8,068 bases of DNA from Acidobacteriota bacterium (GCA_021810175.1 JAJZJJ010000107.1:1-8068), one strand, 5' to 3'; shown: positions 1 to 7,065, numbered from the stretch's first letter. Notes: generated by a model from the sequence alone, not told the origin. Numbers and translations: made by a program.

Positions 1-1
1 C

Positions 2-721
2 CTCTGCGCCAACACCCAGGGCGTCGGCGTCAACCGTCCCGGAGCCTTCGCCGAATACATCTCCCTGCCCATGGCCAACCTCTGGCGTCACCACCCAGGC
101 ATCGATCCCAGCGTCGCCGCCATCTTCGATCCCTTCGGCAACGCCGTCCACACCGCGCTCTCCTTTCCCGTTCTCGGCGAAGACGTGCTCATCACCGGTG
201 CCGGTCCCATTGGCATCATGGCCATCCCCGTCGTCCGCCACGCCGGCGCGCGCCACGTCGTCATCACCGACGTCAATCCCTACCGCCTCGATCTCGCCCG
301 CAAAATGGGCGCTACGCTCGCCGTCAACCCCATGGAAACCTCGCTCGCCGACGTGCAGCGCCAGCTTGGAATGGCTGAGGGCTTCGACGTCGGCCTCGAA
401 ATGTCCGGCAACCCCGCCGCTCTCGCCCAGATGATCGACAACCTCTGCCACGGCGGCAAAGTCGCCATCCTCGGCATCCCCGCAAAGCAGTTGCCCATGG
501 ACTGGCGCAAAGTCATCTTCAACATGATCACCATCAAAGGCATCTACGGCCGCGAAATGTACGACACCTGGTACAAGATGTCCGTCCTCATCGACTCCGG
601 CCTCGACATCTCGCCCGTCATCACCCATCGCTTCGCCTTCCAGGAATTCGAGCAGGGCTTCGCCGCCATGATCTCCGGCAACACCGGCAAAGTCGTCCTC
701 GACCTGACCACAATTCGCTGA
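2..721 (+). CDS. tdh: L-threonine 3-dehydrogenase, C-terminal 239 residues (5' end outside window)
   Basis: Zinc-dependent medium-chain dehydrogenase that oxidises L-threonine with NAD+ to 2-amino-3-ketobutyrate in the cytoplasm. The open frame runs in from the window edge. It begins [14 protein letters not shown], the segment after the structural-zinc cysteines (Cys2 of the fragment should be the fourth of them), and continues through [14 protein letters not shown]. The Rossmann nucleotide motif GAGPIG is at fragment residues 66-71, and the acidic residue ending the second beta strand (ITDVN, Asp90) fits NAD binding. Further family blocks are [24 protein letters not shown] and ITHRF. E. coli Tdh has about 341 residues, so roughly 100 residues, including the catalytic zinc ligands, lie upstream. 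The ATG at 71-73 is internal and not the start. It sits 18 bases before kbl, the next enzyme of the pathway, so co-transcription is very likely. Confidence 0.95.
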   Translation, partial: LCANTQGVGVNRPGAFAEYISLPMANLWRHHPGIDPSVAAIFDPFGNAVHTALSFPVLGEDVLITGAGPIGIMAIPVVRHAGARHVVITDVNPYRLDLARKMGATLAVNPMETSLADVQRQLGMAEGFDVGLEMSGNPAALAQMIDNLCHGGKVAILGIPAKQLPMDWRKVIFNMITIKGIYGREMYDTWYKMSVLIDSGLDISPVITHRFAFQEFEQGFAAMISGNTGKVVLDLTTIR

Positions 722-728
722 CCTTCGC

Positions 729-734
729 AAGGAG
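729..734 (+). promoter_or_regulatory. Ribosome binding site of kbl
   Basis: AAGGAG lies 5 bases before the ATG at 740. It is the strongest Shine-Dalgarno sequence in the window. It fixes the kbl start and lets the second cistron be translated independently within the tdh-kbl transcript. Confidence 0.8.
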
Positions 735-739
735 CCATC

Positions 740-1921
740 ATGTACGGCCGTTTTCAACAGCATCTCGAAGAAAAACTCGCCGCCATCGAAGCCGACGGCC
801 TCACCAAACGCGAGCGCCTCATCAACGGCCCGCAACAGCCTCAGGTTGCCGTCGCTTCCGGCACCGTCCTCAATCTCTGCGCCAACAATTACCTCGGCCT
901 CGCCAACCACCCTGCCATCCTCGCCGCCGCCCGCCACGCCCTCGACCGCTGGGGATTCGGCATGGCCAGCGTGCGCTTCATCTGCGGCACCCAATCGCTC
1001 CACAAACAGCTCGAAGCCCGCCTCAGCGAATTCCTTTCCACCGACGACACCATCCTCTACAGCTCCTGTTTCGACGCCAACGGCGGCCTCTTTGAAACCC
1101 TCCTCGACGCCGACGACGCCATCCTCTCCGACGAGCTGAACCACGCCAGCATCATCGACGGCATTCGCCTCTCCAAAGCCGCTCGCTTTCGTTACCGCAA
1201 CGGAGACATGGCCGACCTCGAAGCGCAGCTTCAGCAGGCCGGCAGCGCACGCCATCGCCTCATCGTCACCGACGGCGTCTTCTCCATGGATGGCTTCGTC
1301 GCCAGGCTCGACCGCATCTGCGACCTCGCCGAAAAATACCACGCCCTCGTCATGGTCGATGACTCCCACGCCGTCGGCTTCTTTGGCCCCGGCGGTCGCG
1401 GCACACCCGCGCTCTTCGGCGTCGAGCAGCGCGTCGACATCCTCACAGGCACCCTCGGCAAAGCACTCGGCGGTGCCAGCGGCGGCTACATCAGCGGTCG
1501 CCAGGCCATCATCGACCTGCTGCGCCAGCGCTCCCGCCCCTACCTCTTCTCAAACTCCGTCGCCCCGCCCATCGTTGCCGCCACGCTCGCCGCTCTCGAT
1601 CTCGTCAGCCAATCCGCCGCACTCCTCGATACCCTGCGCGACAATACCGCCTGGTTTCGACAATCCATGACCGCCGCCGGATTCACCCTCCAGCCAGGAG
1701 ACCACCCCATCGTCCCCATCCTCCTCGGCGACGCCACGCTCGCAACGCGCGTAGCAGAACGCATGCTCGCCAAAGGCGTCTACGTCGTCGCCTTCAGCTA
1801 TCCCGTCGTGCCCATGGGCAAGGCCCGCATCCGCACCCAGATCTCCGCCGCCCACTCCCGCGCCGACCTCGAATTCGCTCTCCGCTGCTTCATCGAAACA
1901 AAAGCCGAGCTGGGCATCTGA
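740..1921 (+). CDS. kbl: Glycine C-acetyltransferase (2-amino-3-ketobutyrate CoA ligase)
   Basis: PLP enzyme of the alpha-oxoamine synthase family. With CoA it cleaves 2-amino-3-ketobutyrate, the Tdh product, to glycine and acetyl-CoA. The protein has 393 residues, against about 398 in E. coli, so it is full length. Visible features are the N-terminal [14 protein letters not shown] block, [23 protein letters not shown] (His135, which should stack on the PLP ring), VDDSHAVGF (Asp207/Asp208 and His210, contacting the PLP pyridine nitrogen and oxygen) and [15 protein letters not shown], with Lys241 as the Schiff-base lysine. The related enzymes 8-amino-7-oxononanoate synthase and 5-aminolevulinate synthase share this fold, but the tdh partner and the close E. 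coli Kbl-like motifs settle the call. It is the last gene of its operon and is followed within 6 bases by a terminator stem. Confidence 0.96.
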   Translation: MYGRFQQHLEEKLAAIEADGLTKRERLINGPQQPQVAVASGTVLNLCANNYLGLANHPAILAAARHALDRWGFGMASVRFICGTQSLHKQLEARLSEFLSTDDTILYSSCFDANGGLFETLLDADDAILSDELNHASIIDGIRLSKAARFRYRNGDMADLEAQLQQAGSARHRLIVTDGVFSMDGFVARLDRICDLAEKYHALVMVDDSHAVGFFGPGGRGTPALFGVEQRVDILTGTLGKALGGASGGYISGRQAIIDLLRQRSRPYLFSNSVAPPIVAATLAALDLVSQSAALLDTLRDNTAWFRQSMTAAGFTLQPGDHPIVPILLGDATLATRVAERMLAKGVYVVAFSYPVVPMGKARIRTQISAAHSRADLEFALRCFIETKAELGI

Positions 1922-1926
1922 CTGGC

Positions 1927-1988
1927 AAAGCCGAACGGGATGACCGGCTCATCGAACTCGGTCATCCCGCTCGGCTTTTGCTTTGTTT
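1927..1988 (+). terminator. Rho-independent terminator after kbl, possibly bidirectional
   Basis: Two 20-base arms (1927-1946 and 1959-1978) are complementary at 19 of 20 positions, with one A/C mismatch, around a 12-base loop. The right arm ends in TTT and is followed by TGCTTTGTTT, an interrupted T-rich tail. The stem is unusually long. On the other strand the stem is followed by only a short TTT, so it could also help stop transcripts from the convergent peptidase gene, less efficiently. The arms contain GGGATGACC/GGTCATCCC, which resembles the GTCATTCCC half of the element that follows at 1988. Confidence 0.85.
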
Positions 1989-2014
1989 GTCATTCCCGCA
2001 GCAGGGAATCTGCT
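1988..2014. repeat. Short inverted-repeat element, copy 1
   Basis: TGTCATTCCC (1988-1997), a 6-base spacer, then GGGAATCTGCT (2004-2014). ATTCCC and GGGAAT form the inverted repeat. The same two blocks, identical over 21 bases and in the same order, recur at 7199-7222 with a 3-base spacer. Both copies lie in the gap between convergent genes and are preceded by T-rich TTGCTT-type sequence. It looks like a small dispersed REP-type element. Confidence 0.6.
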
Positions 2015-2063
2015 GTCGCTGTTCGCCAGCGTCCTCCGCATCCCCACCCCGCGCCCACCGGAA

Positions 2064-2103
2064 GCGCCACAACCCTCCGTGGCGCGGCGTGAGCCGCGCG
2101 GCT
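2064..2103. other. Two overlapping GC-rich stem-loops between convergent genes
   Basis: A perfect 7-bp stem GCGCCAC/GTGGCGC (2064-2070 with 2079-2085, 8-base loop) overlaps a second perfect 7-bp stem GCGCGGC/GCCGCGC (2082-2088 with 2093-2099, loop GTGA, a GNRA tetraloop on the + strand). They share bases 2082-2085, so only one can form at a time. AGCCGCGCGGCT (2092-2103) is also a perfect palindrome. The region starts 15 bases beyond the peptidase stop codon. Without a T tract it is not a standard terminator, but it could protect or fold the 3' end of that mRNA. The rest of the 1979-2117 gap shows no gene. Confidence 0.4.
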
Positions 2104-2117
2104 GCTCCATGCAATGG

Positions 2118-3557
2118 TCACTCGCTGCCCACTGCTTTCGCAAATCCGTACATAAACTCCAGCGATTTGGTATACGAGTCGATTGGCAGCCGTTCATCCT
2201 GCCCGTGCATCCGCTCGTCGCCGCGCTCCAGCGCAATTCCGGAGAATCCGTAGCAGGGAATTCCCGCCTTCGCAAAATAGATGCTGTCCGTCGCTCCGTC
2301 TTCCATGATCGGCGTCACCGGCGTTCCCGGCCAGATCGACTGCACCATCGCATCCAGCGGCTGGAAGACAGCCGGCATCGGTGGCGGCGGCGTCATCGCC
2401 TGCCGGTCCGGCGCAACCTCGGAGACCACCCCCGCATCCGAGACATACTTCACCGTCAGCTTCGGATCGTCGAACAGTGCAATCAACTGCTGACGAATCT
2501 GCTCCGGCGAATGTCCAGGAAAAATCCGGCAGTTCACATTCGCCTGCGCCGTCTGCGGCAGCGCGTTGTTGGCGTGCCCGCCGCTCAGCCGCGTCGCCAC
2601 GCACGTCGTGCGAAAGTTCGAGTTGTAATCCGGCGACGCCGCCGAAAGACGCGCCGCTGCCGCCATATCCGGCGGCGTCTCCAGAATCGCCCGCATATCC
2701 TCCGCCGTCTGCCCATGCTCCTGCTTCGCCATCTCCGTAAAGTACTCGCGCGTCACGCTGTTCAGCTCAAACGGAAAACTGTAAGCCGCCAGCTTGTTCA
2801 GCGCCGCCATCAGCTCATAGATCGCATTGTCCGGACGGGGCAGGGAACTGTGCCCGCCGCGATTGTAGGCCGTCACCTGGAAGTCCGAATACACCTTCTC
2901 CGTCGCTTCCACATCGGCCACCACCGCCTTGCCCTTCTGCAGCTCCACGCCGCCCGAGTCCGGATTGATCACAAACGCCGCGTCCACCAGCTCCCGATGA
3001 TTCTCCACCAGCCACCTCGCGCCGTTCGACTTCCCGCCCTCCTCGTCCGCCGTCAGCGCCAGAATCATCCCCCGCTTCGGCTTGAATCCCTCCCGATGCA
3101 GCCGCAGAAACGTCGCCACCAGCGCCGCATCGGAGTCCTTCATATCCTGCGTCCCGCGCCCGTAATAGTAGCCATCCTTCTCCACAAACTGAAACGGATC
3201 CGTGTGCCAGTCCGACCGCAGCGCCTCCACCACATCCACGTGGCACAGAAACAACACAGGCTTCTCGCTCCTGTCCGTCCCCGGATAATCCACCACCAGA
3301 TTCATCTTCCGCGCATTCGGCCCGATCAGATGCACCTCCGACGCAGGAAATCCTGCATCCAGAAAACGCTTCTCCATCGCCTTCGTCGCCGTCGTCACGT
3401 TCCCCTGCGGCGTATCGGTTGTGTTGATCTCGATCAGTTGTTGGAAGATCGCGCGCGCCTCGGCCAGATCCGTCGGCGGCACAGGCGTCGCCGTCTGCGC
3501 CACGGCCGTCATCATCGCAGCCGATGCGGTCAGTAGAGTAAAAATCTTCTTCAGCAT
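2118..3557 (-). CDS. Predicted exported M20-family zinc metallopeptidase
   Basis: A 479-residue hydrolase of the M20 family (ArgE/DapE/CPG2/PM20D1 group). N-terminal MLKKIFTLLTASAAMMTAVAQ has the basic, hydrophobic and AVA-Q pattern of a Sec signal peptide, so the enzyme should act outside the cytoplasm. Di-zinc site residues are visible: His106 and Asp108 (CHVDVV), bridging Asp138 (GRGTQDMK), catalytic base Glu172 and ligand Glu173 (ADEEGG), Asp200 (NPDSGG) and His451 (ERMHGQ). His236 in RGGHSS falls in the lid/dimerisation domain (about 210-330). All family metal ligands are present, so it should be active; the substrate (peptide, N-acyl amino acid or other amide) cannot be told. The frame stays open upstream to a TTG at 3593, but that start would put 12 charged residues before the signal peptide. 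The ATG at 3557 also fits the promoter spacing. Transcribed convergently to kbl and divergently from the VOC gene. Confidence 0.9.
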   Translation of the reverse strand: MLKKIFTLLTASAAMMTAVAQTATPVPPTDLAEARAIFQQLIEINTTDTPQGNVTTATKAMEKRFLDAGFPASEVHLIGPNARKMNLVVDYPGTDRSEKPVLFLCHVDVVEALRSDWHTDPFQFVEKDGYYYGRGTQDMKDSDAALVATFLRLHREGFKPKRGMILALTADEEGGKSNGARWLVENHRELVDAAFVINPDSGGVELQKGKAVVADVEATEKVYSDFQVTAYNRGGHSSLPRPDNAIYELMAALNKLAAYSFPFELNSVTREYFTEMAKQEHGQTAEDMRAILETPPDMAAAARLSAASPDYNSNFRTTCVATRLSGGHANNALPQTAQANVNCRIFPGHSPEQIRQQLIALFDDPKLTVKYVSDAGVVSEVAPDRQAMTPPPPMPAVFQPLDAMVQSIWPGTPVTPIMEDGATDSIYFAKAGIPCYGFSGIALERGDERMHGQDERLPIDSYTKSLEFMYGFAKAVGSE

Positions 3558-3593
3558 GTCCGCGATAATAAGTCGCCGCCGCGCCTCGCGCAA
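3558..3593 (-). promoter_or_regulatory. Promoter of the M20 peptidase, probably giving a leaderless mRNA
   Basis: Reading the minus strand, TTGCGC (3593-3588), a 17-base spacer, then TATTAT (3570-3565) match the sigma-70 pattern with ideal spacing; the -10 matches at 5 of 6 positions, the -35 at 3 of 6. Only 7 bases (CGCGGAC) separate the -10 from the ATG at 3557, so transcription would begin at or next to the A of the start codon. There is no Shine-Dalgarno sequence, as expected for a leaderless message. Confidence 0.5.
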
Positions 3594-3761
3594 TCTTTTT
3601 CTCAGCCCGGCCTGCTTCGCGCGCCTCGCCTGCCTACGCGCACTTTTCAGGTAAATAGCTTTACTTCAGCTCTCGCGCCGTTTCCATCCGCCACGCTTTT
3701 CCCTTGCGCAAAGGCCACTCCAGCGCCTATCGTGTTGTGGAATTCGCCGAGGTGCCAACTC
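3594..3761. promoter_or_regulatory. Divergent intergenic region with promoter of the VOC gene and an AT-rich palindrome
   Basis: No gene is seen between the two divergent starts. On the + strand TTGCGC (3704-3709), an 18-base spacer and TATCGT (3728-3733) form a weak sigma-70-like promoter (3 and 4 of 6 matches). GAGG at 3749-3752 is a Shine-Dalgarno sequence 9 bases before the VOC ATG. GTAAA-TAGC-TTTAC (3651-3664) is a perfect inverted repeat in an AT-rich island inside GC-rich DNA, and could be an operator, though no regulator gene is nearby. Confidence 0.35.
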
Positions 3762-4724
3762 ATGTTCCAACGCATCTTCTCTGCCATCGTCTCCATGCCG
3801 CTCCGCAGTCGTTCCAGCCTTGCTCTTCTCGCCTTCAGCCTCACTCCCGCGCTCGTCGCCAGTGCTGCCTCGCGTCCGCCCATCACCGGCATCAGCCATC
3901 TGGCCACCTACGCCGCAGACATGCAGGCCACCGAACACTACTACGTCGACTCCATCGGCGCCGTCCGCGCGCCCGACCCCGAAGATCCCCGCGGCGTCCG
4001 TTACATGCTCAGCCCCACCCAGTTCGTCGAGGTTCTCCCGCTCCCCGCCAACGCCGGCATCAACCGCCTCGATCACACCGCCTGGAAGACCACCAACGCC
4101 GAAGCCATGCGCGCCTACCTCGCCTCAAAAGGCTGGAAGACGCCCGCGCACACAACCCAACTCTCCGACGGCAGCCGCACCTTCCGCGTTCACGATCCCG
4201 AGGGCAACCTCGTCGAGTTCGTTCAGCCGCCAGCCCATCCCCGTCCCGTCGCCGCGCCCAATGCTGTCGGCCACCACATCATCCATCTCGGCTTCATGGT
4301 CCACTCCCGCGCCGCCGAAGACACCTTCTACCGCGCTCTGCTCGGCTTTCGTCCCTACTGGTTCGGCGGCATGCACGACGACAAAATCGACTGGGTCTCC
4401 CAGCAGATCCCCGACGGCCACGACTGGCTCGAATACATGCTCACCAGCGGCTCTTCCGGCATCCCGGCCAACATGACCCAACAGGCGCTCGGCGTTCTTG
4501 ACCATCTCTCCATCGGCGTCGTCTCCGTTCCCGCCACCTACAAGATGCTCGTCGCTCAGAACCGCCTCACCGGACGCACCGACAAACACACCCAGATCGG
4601 CCGCGACGGCAAGGAACAGTTCAACCTCTACGACCCCGACGGCATCCGCCTCGAACTCATGGAGTTCCACGCCGTCGAAAAACCCTGCTGCTCCCCATTC
4701 ACCGCCCCAGATCCAGCCAATTGA
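3762..4724 (+). CDS. Predicted exported VOC-superfamily protein with four beta-alpha-beta modules
   Basis: A 320-residue protein of the vicinal oxygen chelate superfamily (glyoxalase I, extradiol dioxygenases, fosfomycin-resistance enzymes). Residues 1-36 look like a signal peptide (basic start, LALLAFSLTPALVA core, ASA-A cleavage), so it should be exported. Four modules follow, each opening with a His strand and ending in a Glu strand: His46/Glu90, His105/Glu152, His175/Glu224 and His248/Glu298. Modules 2 and 4 carry the VOC signature turns HDPEGNLVEF and YDPDGIRLEL. Paired modules could build up to two metal sites. A GTG at 3732 and an ATG at 3795 are in frame, but only the ATG at 3762 has a Shine-Dalgarno sequence (GAGG, 9 bases upstream). 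The substrate cannot be inferred. gatB starts 65 bases downstream with its own promoter, so the two are probably not functionally linked. Confidence 0.85.
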   Translation: MFQRIFSAIVSMPLRSRSSLALLAFSLTPALVASAASRPPITGISHLATYAADMQATEHYYVDSIGAVRAPDPEDPRGVRYMLSPTQFVEVLPLPANAGINRLDHTAWKTTNAEAMRAYLASKGWKTPAHTTQLSDGSRTFRVHDPEGNLVEFVQPPAHPRPVAAPNAVGHHIIHLGFMVHSRAAEDTFYRALLGFRPYWFGGMHDDKIDWVSQQIPDGHDWLEYMLTSGSSGIPANMTQQALGVLDHLSIGVVSVPATYKMLVAQNRLTGRTDKHTQIGRDGKEQFNLYDPDGIRLELMEFHAVEKPCCSPFTAPDPAN

Positions 4725-4737
4725 AGCTGTGACGCAC

Positions 4738-4766
4738 GCCGCGCGGGGATCCTTTCTCTGCGCGGC
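4738..4766 (+). other. GC stem-loop between the VOC gene and gatB
   Basis: GCCGCGC (4738-4744) pairs perfectly with GCGCGGC (4760-4766) around a 15-base loop. It begins 13 bases after the VOC stop codon and is not followed by a T tract, so it is at best an atypical terminator. It ends 7 bases before the proposed gatB -10 box. Confidence 0.35.
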
Positions 4767-4770
4767 TCAC

Positions 4771-4789
4771 TGCTAAAATCAAGAGCATC
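4771..4789 (+). promoter_or_regulatory. Extended -10 promoter of gatB, very short or no 5' leader
   Basis: TGCTAAAAT (4771-4779) is an extended -10 (TGn followed by TAAAAT, 5 of 6 matches to TATAAT). No good -35 is seen at the usual distance, which extended -10 promoters can tolerate. Only 10 bases separate it from the ATG at 4790, so the transcript would start about 3 to 4 bases before the codon or at it. AAGAGC in this gap is too weak and, by this model, mostly untranscribed. Confidence 0.45.
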
Positions 4790-6268
4790 ATGAGCGCCGC
4801 AACCGTACTCACCCCCGACCTCCTCGCCAAATACGAACCCGTCATTGGCCTTGAGGTCCATGTCCAGTTGCTCACTGCCACCAAGGCCTTCTGCGGCTGT
4901 CCCAACCGCTACGGTGCCGCGCCCAACACCAATGTCTGCCCCACCTGCCTCGGCCTGCCCGGCGCGCTCCCCGTGCTCAATCGCCAGGCTGTCGAATTCG
5001 CCGTCCTCGCCGGTCTCGCCCTCAACTGCCAGATTCGCGAGCGCTCCATCTTCGCCCGCAAAAACTACTTCTACCCCGACTCCCCCAAGGGCTATCAAAT
5101 CTCCCAGTTCGACAAGCCCATCGCCGAGCACGGCTTCATCGACCTCCCCACCGCCGACGGCGGCGCCAAGCGCATTGGCATCACCCGCGCCCACATGGAA
5201 GAAGACGCCGGCAAAAGCCTCCACGATGGCTTCCCCGACTCCGCCACCCGCACCTACGTCGATCTCAACCGCTGCGGCACGCCCCTCATCGAGATCGTCT
5301 CCGAGCCGGACATTCGCACCCCCGACGAAGCCTTCGAATATCTCACCCGACTACGCGAAATCCTTCTCTACGCCGGCGTCTCCGACTGCAACATGGAGGA
5401 GGGTTCCCTCCGCTGCGACGCCAATGTCAGCATCATGCCGCGTGGCTCCAAAACCTTCGGCAAAAAAGTCGAAGTCAAAAACGTCAACAGCTTCCGCTTC
5501 ATCCGCGCCGCGCTTGAATACGAGATCGAGCGCCAGATTGAGGTCGTCGAATCCGGTGGCGTCATCGTGCAGGAGACCCGTCTCTGGAACTCCAACGAAG
5601 GACGCACTTACTCCATGCGCTCCAAGGAACAAGCCCACGACTACCGCTACTTCCCTGAGCCGGACCTGCCGCCGCTCATCGTCTCCGCCGCCTGGCAGGC
5701 TGAGATTGCCGCCCGCATGCCCGAGCTGCCCGAGGCTCGCCGCAAGCGCATGATCGTCGCCTACGACCTCTCCCCACGGGACGCGCACACCCTCACCGCC
5801 ACCCGTGAATTTGCCGACCAGTTCGAAGCCGCCGCGCGCTCGGCCAAAAGCCCGCGCCGCCTCGCCAATCTCCTCCTCAGCGAACTCGGCGGACGCCTCA
5901 AAGCCGCCTCGCTTGAACTCGACCAGTCGCCCATCTCGCTCTCCGGCCTCGTTCTGGCCGCAGACCTCGTAGAAGACGGCAAGCTCAGCTCCAAACAGCT
6001 CAAGCAGCTCTTCGACATCTGCTTCGACAAGGGCGAGGACTTCGCCCCCGTCTACGAACGCGAAAAACCCCAGCAGATCACCGACTCCACCGCCATCGAA
6101 GCCCTCATCGACGAGGTCATCGCCGCCAATCCCGCTCAGGTCGCCCAGTACCGCGCAGGCAAAAAAACCGTCGCCGCTTTTTTTGTCGGCCAGGTGATGC
6201 GTGCCTCCAAAGGACAGGCCAACCCAGCGCTGCTCAACCAACTGGTCACCAAAAAACTCGACGGCTGA
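4790..6268 (+). CDS. gatB: Aspartyl/glutamyl-tRNA(Asn/Gln) amidotransferase subunit B
   Basis: The tRNA-binding and kinase subunit of GatCAB. It activates the side-chain carboxylate of Glu-tRNA(Gln) or Asp-tRNA(Asn) with ATP, and ammonia channelled from GatA converts it to Gln-tRNA or Asn-tRNA. The protein has 492 residues, full length for the family. IGLEVHVQL opens the catalytic cradle. Cys35, Cys37, Cys50 and Cys53 (CGC...CPTC) form the zinc knuckle. YFYPDSPKGYQISQ, MEEDAGKS and the family signature VDLNRCGTPLIEIVSEPD (Asp158, Asn160, Arg161) follow, then GSLRCDANVS and KVEVKNVNSF. The C-terminal third (about 330-490) is the helical and YqeY-like tRNA-binding tail, ending VGQVMRASKGQANPALLNQLV. 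gatA and gatC are not in the window, so the complex is encoded at dispersed loci or just outside. Presence of GatB implies that the organism makes Gln-tRNA or Asn-tRNA, or both, indirectly. Confidence 0.97.
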   Translation: MSAATVLTPDLLAKYEPVIGLEVHVQLLTATKAFCGCPNRYGAAPNTNVCPTCLGLPGALPVLNRQAVEFAVLAGLALNCQIRERSIFARKNYFYPDSPKGYQISQFDKPIAEHGFIDLPTADGGAKRIGITRAHMEEDAGKSLHDGFPDSATRTYVDLNRCGTPLIEIVSEPDIRTPDEAFEYLTRLREILLYAGVSDCNMEEGSLRCDANVSIMPRGSKTFGKKVEVKNVNSFRFIRAALEYEIERQIEVVESGGVIVQETRLWNSNEGRTYSMRSKEQAHDYRYFPEPDLPPLIVSAAWQAEIAARMPELPEARRKRMIVAYDLSPRDAHTLTATREFADQFEAAARSAKSPRRLANLLLSELGGRLKAASLELDQSPISLSGLVLAADLVEDGKLSSKQLKQLFDICFDKGEDFAPVYEREKPQQITDSTAIEALIDEVIAANPAQVAQYRAGKKTVAAFFVGQVMRASKGQANPALLNQLVTKKLDG

Positions 6269-6370
6269 CGGCCATCCCCCACCGTCGCAAACTGGCCCGT
6301 CGCAAATCCAGCGAATTGCCCGCAAGTTTCGGAGTGCGCTCCGGGCAATCCATACGAGAGGATGCTAGCC
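6269..6370 (+). promoter_or_regulatory. Leader region of the alkyltransferase gene: stem-loops, Ada-box-like site, RBS
   Basis: ATTGCCCG (6315-6322) pairs perfectly with CGGGCAAT (6342-6349). Inside and overlapping it, CGGAG-TGCG-CTCCG (6330-6343) makes a competing 5-bp hairpin. AATT-GCCC-GCAA (6314-6325) resembles the E. coli Ada operator boxes (AAT, then GCAA), but with one base less between them. A 10-base direct repeat CCGTCGCAAA occurs at 6282-6291 and 6297-6306. GAGAGG (6356-6361) is a Shine-Dalgarno sequence 9 bases before the ATG at 6371, which argues against the in-frame ATG at 6362. Confidence 0.35.
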
Positions 6371-7045
6371 ATGAACCCTCAAGAGCTTCGTCAGTCGGAC
6401 CACTCCGTCACCCACGCCATCAACGCCGCCGGATACAACGCTCCCAGCCGCGTCGATGAATCCGTCCCGCTCGGCATGACTCCCACCCGCTTCCGCTCCG
6501 GCGCGCGCGGAGAGCAGATTCGCTTCGCCGCAGCCACTTGCTCGCTTGGCCACGCCCTCGCCGCCCGCACCTCGCGCGGCCTCTGCTGGCTGGCCTTCGG
6601 CGACTCGCCTGATCCGCTCCTGGCCGACCTCCGCCGCCAGTTCTCCGCCGCCGAGCTGATCCCCGACAACGAAATGCTCGCCAACCTCCGCTCCATCCTC
6701 GCCGCCATCGACCGCACAGAATCCTCAGCAGGCCCGGCAGCAGCCCCCGCACTCGATCTCCCGCACAATCTCCCGCTCGACCTGCGTGGCACAGCCTTTC
6801 AGCTCCGCGTCTGGAGCGCTCTGCAACAGATCCCCTCGGGGCAGACTCGGAGCTACAGCCAGCTCGCGCAGCAGCTCGGAAACCCCAAAGCCACCCGCGC
6901 CGTCGCCAGCGCCTGCGCTGCCAACCGCGTCGCTCTCTTCGTCCCCTGCCATCGCGTCGTCGGAGCCAGCGGCCAGCTCACCGGTTACCGCTGGGGCACA
7001 GAACGCAAACGCCGCCTCCTGGCGGCAGAAGCCACCCGCGCCTGA
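6371..7045 (+). CDS. Ada/Ogt-type O6-alkylguanine-DNA alkyltransferase
   Basis: A suicide DNA-repair protein that moves the alkyl group from O6-alkylguanine to its own cysteine (methylated-DNA-[protein]-cysteine S-methyltransferase). Of 224 residues, about 48-120 match the ribonuclease-like N-terminal domain as it appears in Ada (IRFAAATCSLGHALAA, GLCWLAFGDSP). Residues 138-222 are the catalytic domain: FQLRVWSALQQIPSGQTRSYSQLA, the helix-turn-helix with arginine-finger region (GNPKATRAVASACAANR) and the active site VPCHRVV with Cys193. The AdaA zinc domain and the AraC-type DNA-binding domain of full Ada are absent, so this is a stand-alone repair enzyme rather than a regulator. About 45 N-terminal residues (Ser/Arg/Pro-rich) have no recognisable match. 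An alternative ATG at 6476 would remove most of them but has no Shine-Dalgarno sequence; the ATG at 6371 has one. Confidence 0.93.
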   Translation: MNPQELRQSDHSVTHAINAAGYNAPSRVDESVPLGMTPTRFRSGARGEQIRFAAATCSLGHALAARTSRGLCWLAFGDSPDPLLADLRRQFSAAELIPDNEMLANLRSILAAIDRTESSAGPAAAPALDLPHNLPLDLRGTAFQLRVWSALQQIPSGQTRSYSQLAQQLGNPKATRAVASACAANRVALFVPCHRVVGASGQLTGYRWGTERKRRLLAAEATRA

Positions 7046-7065
7046 CCCTGCTTCTGCCCATACCC
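7046..7065. other. Short spacer between alkyltransferase stop and hexamer array
   Basis: CCTGCTTCTGCCC-type sequence that reads like degenerate hexamer units. It probably belongs to the edge of the array that follows. No hairpin terminator for the alkyltransferase gene is visible here. Confidence 0.3.

Noticed and set aside
2..1921. Disrupted or unusual tdh-kbl operon
   Set aside because: Both frames are intact with all visible motifs; tdh is only cut by the window edge, and the gene pair is a common arrangement.
1983..3536. 517-residue + strand open frame, very rich in Arg and His
   Set aside because: It is the antisense shadow of the M20 peptidase, whose zinc ligands and signal peptide prove the minus strand. 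Arg/His-rich composition is typical of a shadow of GC-rich genes.
2089..4770. 11-base match in inverted orientation, GTGAGCCGCGC (2089-2099) and its complement (4760-4770), as a possible second dispersed repeat
   Set aside because: Several 11-base matches are expected by chance in 8 kb of GC-rich DNA, and the flanks do not extend the match.
5351..6325. 324-residue minus-strand open frame over gatB
   Set aside because: It is antisense to a fully conserved GatB and has no recognisable motif; a shadow frame.
1965..6475. TCCCGCTCGGC shared by the kbl terminator (1965-1975) and the N-terminal coding part of the alkyltransferase gene (6465-6475), as evidence of a repeat captured into coding sequence
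   Set aside because: Eleven bases is too short to exclude chance here; it would need a genome-wide repeat profile.
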